Of a stretch of 5,026 nucleotides of DNA, positions 1-5,026 are shown one piece after another (position 1 is the first letter of the stretch; every line of letters begins with the position of its first letter). Under the pieces are notes generated by a model. That model was not told the origin of the DNA, ran no database searches, and saw only the letters and a list, made by a program, of their open reading frames with translations. Source of the stretch: Acidobacteriaceae bacterium (GTDB taxonomy: Bacteria; Acidobacteriota; Terriglobia; Terriglobales; Acidobacteriaceae); contig DAHUXF010000235.1 of assembly GCA_027307295.1 (NCBI GenBank), forward strand, positions 1 through 5,026, in the 5' to 3' direction. The position numbers and the translations under genes are program-made.

Positions 1-218
1 AGTTCCGCCCAGACCAGGCCGTCACACATGGCCAGCAGCGCACCTAGTAGCCAGCCCAGCATGGCTTGCGGGCCGTGCATGGCGTGAATGATCAGCGGTA
101 TGGTGATGAACGGCCCAACGCCGATCATGTCAATCATGTTCAGCGCCGTGGCTTCACGCAGCCCAACCTCGCGCGCCAGAGCAGGCTGCTGAGGCTGCAA
201 GGGTGGCAGCAGGCTCAT
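1..218 (-). CDS. APC-superfamily amino acid permease, N-terminal fragment (runs off left edge)
   Basis: Reading the minus strand from the ATG at 218-216 gives 72 complete codons with no stop before the window edge, so only the N-terminus is visible. After a polar, Pro/Gln-rich head (residues 1-20) comes LREATALNMIDMIGVGPFIT (from residue 20), the start of APC transmembrane helix 1. Its glycine-rich unwound GVGP stretch is where this family contacts substrate. A second hydrophobic segment (about residues 51-69) is followed by WAE. By family knowledge this is an inner-membrane amino acid/polyamine/organocation transporter; the substrate cannot be told from this piece. The start codon overlaps the stop of the upstream deacetylase (ATGA, 218-215) and has an AGGA five bases upstream, which supports this start and suggests translational coupling. 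The family assignment is fairly safe, the substrate unknown. Confidence 0.85.
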   Translation of the reverse strand, partial: MSLLPPLQPQQPALAREVGLREATALNMIDMIGVGPFITIPLIIHAMHGPQAMLGWLLGALLAMCDGLVWAE

Positions 219-2974
219 TGGTGTCCTGCGCTGACCAGGTTCACAAACAGGCGGATGGCCCCGGGAACTCCCGCCGGCAACTGGCGTGAGAATCCATAGG
301 CCGAGTAGATATAAATTCCTTTGCCGTAGCGCGCCAGCAACAGCCCGCCTTTCTGCGGCGACTCACCCGGATCATTGCAGGCCAGCAGCGGCTTGAATTG
401 CGGGTCCCATTGCGACATGAAATAAAGTCCGCGCTCCTGTACCCAGCCGTCAAAATCTTTTGCCGCGATTTTGTTCGGCCAGTTGAAGACCCGGTCTTCA
501 GGCGCAAGAATTTCCACCGGCTGCTCTTCCACGGAGACGCGCACGTTGGCCGCCGTTGCCGGATACGGCGTGTAATGGCCGTCATTGAAAGCGTTGATGC
601 TCTGGTTGTATTGGACGATCAGCGTACCGCCGCGGTTCACGTAATCCAGCAGACGGCGGTTATGTTCCCGCACATCAGTGCGTGTGTCATAAGCGCGAAT
701 GCCGACAATGATTGTTCCGTAACGGCCCAGATCGCCCGATGCCAACTCCTGCGGCGTGACAATGCTGGTATTCACGCCGACGCTTTGCAGCACCGAAGGA
801 ATTTCATCGCCTGCGCCCATGATGTAACCGACCCTGAGCTGCGCCGGCAGCTTCACGCCCACGGCCTGCACTTTTTCCGTCGCCGGGCTGTAAGCGTAGT
901 AGGAATCCAGGTCAGGCCGCGTGATTACCTTAAACCCTTCAGCATATTGCTTACCGTTGTACTCTGCGCGGGCCGTGATCTTATATGTGCCTTCATGCAG
1001 GTTTTGCGGCGTGATCTGAAAACTGTAATTGCTAAGATCGCCGTCATGGTCCAGATCAACTGCAATCTCGGCGGGTTCAACGTTCCATCCCGGCGGCGTC
1101 TCCAGCCTGAGCTTGGCGTGCACCGCGCTGGGCACGTTGCTGCGCACGCTGACGCCAATCCGTGATTTCGCTGTGCCTCCGACCGGCGCAATGGCCACAG
1201 GTGACGTTAGAAGAACAGAAATCGGCGGACCCACGGCCAGCGGACGTTCTGACTGGCCGAGCGTGGGATCGACAAATTTGATTTTCGCCAGAGCGCCCGC
1301 TTCGCCCCATGATGCGCCCGCCGTGAAGCCGGCATGCGCGCTCACAGGATAGGGCGGCAATGGATCCGTCAGCAAATGCGTATCAGTGACCGTGTACACG
1401 GTATCCGTTTCCGGATTGTTGCGGCTCCAGTAAGGACGTGTATAAGTAGCATTCTCCGGGACCGTTACCTGGAACTGAACCGCTTCCATCTCGCCCGGAG
1501 CCAGTTCGTGTTTGTCCTCTTTCAGCAACGTGCTTTTCCAGCCCGGCGGCAGGTTGAGTGTTACTCCCGTTGGCAGGATAGCCAGCTTGCCTCGATTGTA
1601 GAGTCTTGCGGTCACGTTAAAACTCTGGCCAGGAATGGCCAGGCTGATGGTTTGCTCCATGCGGGGAAAATAAGAGGGGCCCGGCGCAGGTCCGGGCTGG
1701 TCTACTGACAGGTCAAAGTAGAGGCCCAAAGCTTCATTCGCCGCCTGCTCAAACTGCTGGTACTTCGCTTGCAGCGAAGGCGTGATCTCGTCCAGTGCCT
1801 CCAGGGAGAGGCCAGAACTGGAAACCTGCTTCATCAGCGTGGCGGTTTCATTCAGCCCAGCCAGCAATTCGGGCGCGCATGCAGACGGGTCCTGCAGAGA
1901 AAAAGCCTGGGCTGCTGCTTCAACATGTTTCTGCAAAGAACCAAGCGCAGGCCGCAGAAAAGGGACCTTGGCCTCATCCGGGCCTAGCCGAGCCGCAAGC
2001 CCCATCAGCGACGTATCAATGCCATCAAAGAAATCCTGCTCGTGTGTGCCCTGCGGTTTGGACAGCACGGAATCCGTCAGCTTGTAATAGGTGTAGCGCG
2101 GCCCCGGAGCAACACGGATTCCGCCCGTTCCCTGCGAGGTCTGGTGTGCCAGCCCTTCCAGCGCAAACTGAACATAGGACATTCCCAGCAGCTGCGAATA
2201 AGCGCCCGTATTGAGCTTGACCGTGTAGTCTTCATCGGCCACATTCACGCCCTGGAACATGCGCGGCGGATTGCCGACGTAAAGTTTTTTGGCCTGCCAG
2301 GGACGCAGGCCTTCCTTGAGTTGTTCCGGGAACCTGTTGGGATCGCCGGCGGCACGGAAGGCTTCAACCGTAAGCAGGCCGGACGCCTGGTGATGGCCGT
2401 GTCCGTCCCGTGACGTGCCGCTGAAACGGGCCACCAAAACGTCCGGACGAAAGATGCGAACGGCGCGGACCATATCGCCCAGCGCAATGTCATGTCCATG
2501 CCATTTGCTAAAAGTTTCTTCCGCAGTCTTGGAGAAACCGAAGTCCGCCACATGGCTAAAGCGCTGTTCCACGCCATAGTACTTATCGGCTTCCAGCAAC
2601 TCCAGCGTGCGCAGGATGCCCAGTTCGTCTGAGCTTTCCGTGCCAAACTTATTTTGTCCGCCATCGCCGCGCGTCAGAGAAAATAACAGCACACTGGCGC
2701 CATTGCCGCGCGCTTCAAGCGTCAGCAGGCCGCCATCTTCGTCGTCCGGATGGGCGGTTGTCTGCATCATGCGCGCCGTTGTCTTCAGCTTGGTGAGCAA
2801 CTGAGCAAGATGCACCGCGCCCCGGTCTTCCGGCAAAGGACGGGTATCTGACTGAAGGTTCTGGACCGACAATAAAAGGATGACGGCGCAAACCAGCATA
2901 CGTCTATAGGACTTTGGATAAGAACGCATGGCGACCATTGTCGCTGTTAGATAGTATTTACGGCAAATTGTCAT
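215..2974 (-). CDS. Exported PIG-L/LmbE-family N-acetylglucosaminyl deacetylase-like protein with NEW3-like and GATase-like C-terminal domains
   Basis: Predicted zinc-dependent deacetylase of 919 residues, far longer than single-domain PIG-L enzymes such as MshB (about 300). The catalytic domain spans about residues 65-300. AHPDDE (74-79) supplies the His and Asp zinc ligands plus the catalytic Asp, and H192-x-x-H195 matches the second His motif. RGDGGQN (102-108) and FGFSK (145-149) are typical of the large members. Two beta-rich segments (about 443-540 and 583-685) resemble NEW3-type domains, each with a 'PPGW' motif. Residues 712-790 and 875-915 look like a class I glutamine amidotransferase fold without a nucleophilic Cys. 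Basic residues then a hydrophobic run (27-36) indicate export or a membrane anchor. No start has a clear ribosome site; Met16 (at 2929) gives a cleaner signal peptide, so the protein may be 904 residues. The gene lies 21 nt after the kinase gene and overlaps the permease by 4 nt. The true substrate is unknown. Confidence 0.9.
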   Translation of the reverse strand: MTICRKYYLTATMVAMRSYPKSYRRMLVCAVILLLSVQNLQSDTRPLPEDRGAVHLAQLLTKLKTTARMMQTTAHPDDEDGGLLTLEARGNGASVLLFSLTRGDGGQNKFGTESSDELGILRTLELLEADKYYGVEQRFSHVADFGFSKTAEETFSKWHGHDIALGDMVRAVRIFRPDVLVARFSGTSRDGHGHHQASGLLTVEAFRAAGDPNRFPEQLKEGLRPWQAKKLYVGNPPRMFQGVNVADEDYTVKLNTGAYSQLLGMSYVQFALEGLAHQTSQGTGGIRVAPGPRYTYYKLTDSVLSKPQGTHEQDFFDGIDTSLMGLAARLGPDEAKVPFLRPALGSLQKHVEAAAQAFSLQDPSACAPELLAGLNETATLMKQVSSSGLSLEALDEITPSLQAKYQQFEQAANEALGLYFDLSVDQPGPAPGPSYFPRMEQTISLAIPGQSFNVTARLYNRGKLAILPTGVTLNLPPGWKSTLLKEDKHELAPGEMEAVQFQVTVPENATYTRPYWSRNNPETDTVYTVTDTHLLTDPLPPYPVSAHAGFTAGASWGEAGALAKIKFVDPTLGQSERPLAVGPPISVLLTSPVAIAPVGGTAKSRIGVSVRSNVPSAVHAKLRLETPPGWNVEPAEIAVDLDHDGDLSNYSFQITPQNLHEGTYKITARAEYNGKQYAEGFKVITRPDLDSYYAYSPATEKVQAVGVKLPAQLRVGYIMGAGDEIPSVLQSVGVNTSIVTPQELASGDLGRYGTIIVGIRAYDTRTDVREHNRRLLDYVNRGGTLIVQYNQSINAFNDGHYTPYPATAANVRVSVEEQPVEILAPEDRVFNWPNKIAAKDFDGWVQERGLYFMSQWDPQFKPLLACNDPGESPQKGGLLLARYGKGIYIYSAYGFSRQLPAGVPGAIRLFVNLVSAGHQ
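224..227 (-). promoter_or_regulatory. Shine-Dalgarno of the APC permease
   Basis: On the minus strand AGGA lies five bases before the permease ATG at 218. It sits inside the last codons of the deacetylase gene. Together with the ATGA stop/start overlap it fixes the permease start and fits re-initiation by ribosomes finishing the upstream gene. Confidence 0.6.
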
Positions 2975-2995
2975 CCATGGCGATTTGCGTGGAGC

Positions 2996-4615
2996 CTATG
3001 CTGGTTCTGCGGGAGCAGTGACTTCTAATAGCTGGTGGGCCATTCGCCCCAGATCTTCCAGAGCATACGGTTTTTCCAGCAAGGGGGGATCGGTAGGACC
3101 AGACGCGGCGGAGTGAGCAATTATCTGATCGGCAAAGCCCGAGACATAAAGGATCTTCATTTCCGGACGTTCCGGATGAAGCCTTTGCGCCAGTTCATGC
3201 CCGTTCATTCCCGGCATGACGACATCAGTCAACAGCAGGTCAATGGGGCCGGGCAGTCTGCGTGAAATCTCAAGTGCTTCCTCTGGAAAGGCTGTAGCCA
3301 GCACGCGGTAACCCAACCTGCTCAGGAATTCACGCGTCAGTTCCAGAAGTGGGATCTGGTCTTCTACCAACAGGATAGTTCCGTGTCCGCGAAGTGACTC
3401 CAGGGGCACTTTGGGCATGTCCGGCGGTCCTTCGTAAACCGCAGCGGGCAGGTAGATCTGGAAGCTTGTTCCCACGCCAGGCTGGCTGGTTACCGTAATG
3501 CTGCCGCCGCTCTGGTTTACCACGCCATACATGGAGGCCAGCCCCATCCCCGTGCCCTGGCCAACCTCGTGGGTGCTGAAGAAGGGCTCAAAGAGGCGTG
3601 ATTCTATCTCCGGGAGCATTCCTGTTCCGGTATCACTTACTGTCAGCACCACGTATTGACCTGGCAATAGTTCAGCATACTGGCGAATGTTCTCAGCATT
3701 CACTTCAATTCTGGAAATGACAACTGTCAGTTTGCCGCCATCGGGCATGGCAGAGCGCGCATTTGTGGCCATGATGGCCATAATCTGATCAATCTGTGTC
3801 GGGTCCACCTTGACCCATGCAGGATCAAGCAAAGGCAGAGCAATGGTTTCAATGGTTTCACCCAACAAGCGCGAAATAATGTGGCAACTTTCCACTACCA
3901 GATGGTTAAGGTCCAATACCCGTGGCACCAGCAACTGCCGGCGTCCAAACGCCAGCAATTGCTGGGTGATGGCGGCGGCGCGGCGCGCAGCCACAGAGAT
4001 TTTTTCCACATAATCGCGCGGCTGGTCATTTTCCGCCACCAGAGGCAATAGCAATTCTGAGTAGCCCAGCACCACCATCAGCAGATTATTAAATTCATGG
4101 GCCACGCCGCCCGCCAGCCGTCCCAGAGCTTCCAGTTTTTCCGCGCGGCGAAGTTTTTCCTCTGAACGGCGAAGGAGTTCTTCTATCTGCTTGCGCTCGC
4201 TTACGTCGCGAACAATGGCGATAACGGACAAGTCTTTCCCCTGGCGGTGGGGGCTCAAACTGATTTCCACAGGAATCACTGTCCGGTCATTACGTAGAGC
4301 ATTCAGTTCAAGTCCTGCACCCATGGGCCGGACCTTAGGATTGGCATCATAGCTTGCGCGATGCGACGCATGGGCAGATCGCAAGACCTCGGGGACAAGC
4401 ATCTCTACTGGCTGGCCGATCAGAGCAGTACGGGGGTAGCCGAAGATTTTCTCCGCTGCGGCATTGGCCAGCGTGATCCGTCCCTGGCTGTCAATTTCCA
4501 GAATAGCATCAGGCGCTGCTTCCAGAACCTGACGGAAGCGTTCTTCGCCGGGAGGAGATGCCGGAGAACTGCAGGCTTGGGCCGGCATTGCGCACATGGG
4601 GCCAAGGTTGGACAT
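2996..4615 (-). CDS. Soluble PAS-containing hybrid sensor histidine kinase with C-terminal receiver domain
   Basis: 539-residue hybrid kinase that should autophosphorylate on His and pass the phosphate to its own receiver. Domain order: PAS at about 24-139, with FRQVLEAAPDAILEID opening and a PAC-like VRDVSERK end; a charged, probably coiled-coil linker (138-165); HisKA with VAHEFNN, phospho-His H173; HATPase with N-box Asn N285, DTGTGM (328-333), FEPFFST (342-348) and GQGTGMG (352-358); receiver (about 412-532) with acidic E418/D419, phospho-acceptor D464 in LLTDVVMPGMNG, S492 and K515. All catalytic landmarks are present, so it should be active. No transmembrane segment or signal peptide is visible, so the signal is probably cytoplasmic. 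There is no HPt domain or DNA-binding output, so onward transfer would need another protein. The first residues are poorly conserved and Met7 or Met10 are alternative starts; the ribosome site is weak (AAGAAAG about 9 bases upstream). It heads the apparent unit with the deacetylase and permease. Confidence 0.93.
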   Translation of the reverse strand: MSNLGPMCAMPAQACSSPASPPGEERFRQVLEAAPDAILEIDSQGRITLANAAAEKIFGYPRTALIGQPVEMLVPEVLRSAHASHRASYDANPKVRPMGAGLELNALRNDRTVIPVEISLSPHRQGKDLSVIAIVRDVSERKQIEELLRRSEEKLRRAEKLEALGRLAGGVAHEFNNLLMVVLGYSELLLPLVAENDQPRDYVEKISVAARRAAAITQQLLAFGRRQLLVPRVLDLNHLVVESCHIISRLLGETIETIALPLLDPAWVKVDPTQIDQIMAIMATNARSAMPDGGKLTVVISRIEVNAENIRQYAELLPGQYVVLTVSDTGTGMLPEIESRLFEPFFSTHEVGQGTGMGLASMYGVVNQSGGSITVTSQPGVGTSFQIYLPAAVYEGPPDMPKVPLESLRGHGTILLVEDQIPLLELTREFLSRLGYRVLATAFPEEALEISRRLPGPIDLLLTDVVMPGMNGHELAQRLHPERPEMKILYVSGFADQIIAHSAASGPTDPPLLEKPYALEDLGRMAHQLLEVTAPAEPA

Positions 4616-4648
4616 TAAACTGCTTTCTTACAAAGGGAATGATGCTTT

Positions 4649-4654
4649 ACTATC
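4649..4654 (-). promoter_or_regulatory. Candidate -10 element of the kinase-deacetylase-permease unit
   Basis: On the minus strand GATAGT (4654-4649) matches four of six positions of the TATAAT consensus and lies 33 nt before the kinase ATG. A transcript starting near 4642 would place the centre of the CRP-type palindrome at -41.5, the usual class II activator position. No good -35 hexamer is visible about 17 bases upstream (CAGCGT), which fits an activator-dependent promoter but is also what a chance match would look like. Acidobacterial promoter consensus is assumed similar to the E. coli one. Confidence 0.3.
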
Positions 4655-4675
4655 AGGCTTTGCCGGTCCTGACGC

Positions 4676-4691
4676 TGTGATCTTTGTCACA
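4676..4691. promoter_or_regulatory. CRP/FNR-family binding site (CRP-type palindrome)
   Basis: The sequence TGTGATCTTTGTCACA has two perfect CRP half-sites, TGTGA and TCACA, separated by six bases, exactly the spacing recognised by E. coli CRP. It lies in the 175-bp intergenic region, centred 68.5 bases before the kinase start codon. The FNR-type pattern TTGAT-N4-ATCAA is not matched. The match is seen directly; that a cAMP- or other ligand-responsive CRP-family protein of this organism binds it is inferred. It is not close to any gene on the plus strand, so the kinase-headed unit is the natural target. Confidence 0.55.
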
Positions 4692-4790
4692 CAAGAAACA
4701 TGTTTAACAGGCGTGAGAGCACATCTGCCGGTGAATACGCGCCATTTTGTTGGAATAAGGCCCGGGTCTTCTCTGTATCGCGCGCCGAAG

Positions 4791-5026
4791 TTAATCGATT
4801 GGTTTGCGCTGCTCAATGTGGAGGTTCAGGATGGCGCGGACTGTTTCCAGCAGTTGTATAGGACTTTCAGTAGCATCAAAAAAATGGTCTGCGCCCGCCA
4901 GACGGGCCTCACCCATGCGGTACAAGGACAGTATTGCAGTGGCGCACTTGCTGCGAAGTTCTTTGAGCAGGACCGTCCGCTCATGCAGAGGAATACTGTG
5001 ACCTATCACAATCAGATCAAAAACAT
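4791..5026 (-). CDS. Receiver-like (response-regulator family) protein with degenerate phosphorylation site, C-terminal fragment
   Basis: The frame is open from the right edge to a TAA at 4793-4791, giving 77 visible residues; the N-terminus lies outside the window. The piece looks like the second half of a receiver domain. FDLIVIGHSIP (residues 2-12 of the fragment) aligns with the beta3 strand and the Asp-containing loop, AILSLYR (30-36) with beta4, and GADHFFDATESPIQLLETV (44-62) with beta5 and alpha5. Gly8 stands where the phospho-accepting Asp is expected, and Ala51 where the switch Lys is expected, so this is probably a pseudo-receiver. The protein ends about 12 residues after the domain, so no C-terminal DNA-binding output is present. 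It is transcribed in the same direction as the kinase, 175 bases upstream, and may have its own promoter outside the window. A GTG at 5009 is internal to the domain and is not the start. Confidence 0.7.
   Translation of the reverse strand, partial: VFDLIVIGHSIPLHERTVLLKELRSKCATAILSLYRMGEARLAGADHFFDATESPIQLLETVRAILNLHIEQRKPID

Noticed and set aside
398..1165. 255-codon open frame on the plus strand
   Set aside because: It lies wholly antisense to the PIG-L deacetylase, whose frame shows clear domains, and its Arg/His/Val-rich translation resembles no family. It is a codon-bias shadow.
2245..2664. 139-codon minus-strand frame within the deacetylase
   Set aside because: It is an alternative frame of the catalytic domain region; the main frame holds AHPDDE and the H-x-x-H motif.
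3841..3858. Perfect 9-bp tandem repeat, CAATGGTTT twice
   Set aside because: It encodes ETIETI inside the kinase where related kinases have a similar-length 'GEDIEL' stretch, so no insertion is implied; probably chance.
4754..4767. Near-palindrome AAGGCCCGGGTCTT after the receiver-like gene, considered as a terminator
   Set aside because: It is imperfect, has no loop room and is not followed by a T-run on the minus strand, so it does not look like an intrinsic terminator.
4628..4816. 62-codon minus-strand frame between the receiver-like gene and the kinase
   Set aside because: It starts with TTG inside the receiver-like gene without a ribosome site, runs through the CRP-type site and promoter candidate, and has no recognisable protein features.
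4790..5009. GTG at 5009 as the start of a 72-residue protein
   Set aside because: The same frame stays open to the window edge and the residues upstream (VFDLI) complete the beta3 strand of a receiver, so the gene begins outside the window.

Overview
The window suggests a chromosome segment of a soil-type bacterium, most likely an acidobacterium. This rests on a moderately high G+C content, on a long secreted PIG-L deacetylase with NEW3-like and GATase-like C-terminal parts, and on a soluble PAS hybrid kinase next to a receiver-like protein with a 'GHSIP' motif. That is a judgement from family flavour; no rRNA or other marker gene is present. No mobile element, CRISPR array, tRNA or rRNA was seen.

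Layout, all on the minus strand, so transcription runs from high to low coordinates. (1) 5026-4791: C-terminal part of a receiver-like protein, cut by the right edge. (2) 4790-4616: 175-bp intergenic region holding a perfect CRP-type palindrome (4676-4691) and a possible -10 element. (3) 4615-2996: soluble hybrid histidine kinase (PAS, HisKA, HATPase, receiver). (4) 2974-215: large exported PIG-L/LmbE-type zinc deacetylase with added C-terminal domains. (5) 218-1: N-terminal part of an APC-superfamily permease, whose start codon overlaps the deacetylase stop as ATGA, cut by the left edge.

The kinase, deacetylase and permease genes look like one transcription unit: 21 nt between the first two and a 4-nt overlap between the last two. 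The promoter candidate upstream of the kinase could drive all three. A plausible but unproven reading is that a CRP/FNR-family regulator controls a unit in which the deacetylase acts on an N-acylated amino compound outside the cytoplasm and the permease imports a small amine or amino acid. The kinase would sense something in the cytoplasm. The adjacent receiver-like protein lacks the phospho-accepting Asp and the switch Lys, so it is unlikely to be a conventional phosphorylated partner.

The coding parts are intact and fairly ordinary for the suspected phylum. The points most worth a second look are the CRP-type site with class II-like spacing, the degenerate receiver, the cysteine-less GATase-like tail of the deacetylase, and the ATGA coupling to the permease. 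No gene-free stretch exceeds 300 bases.
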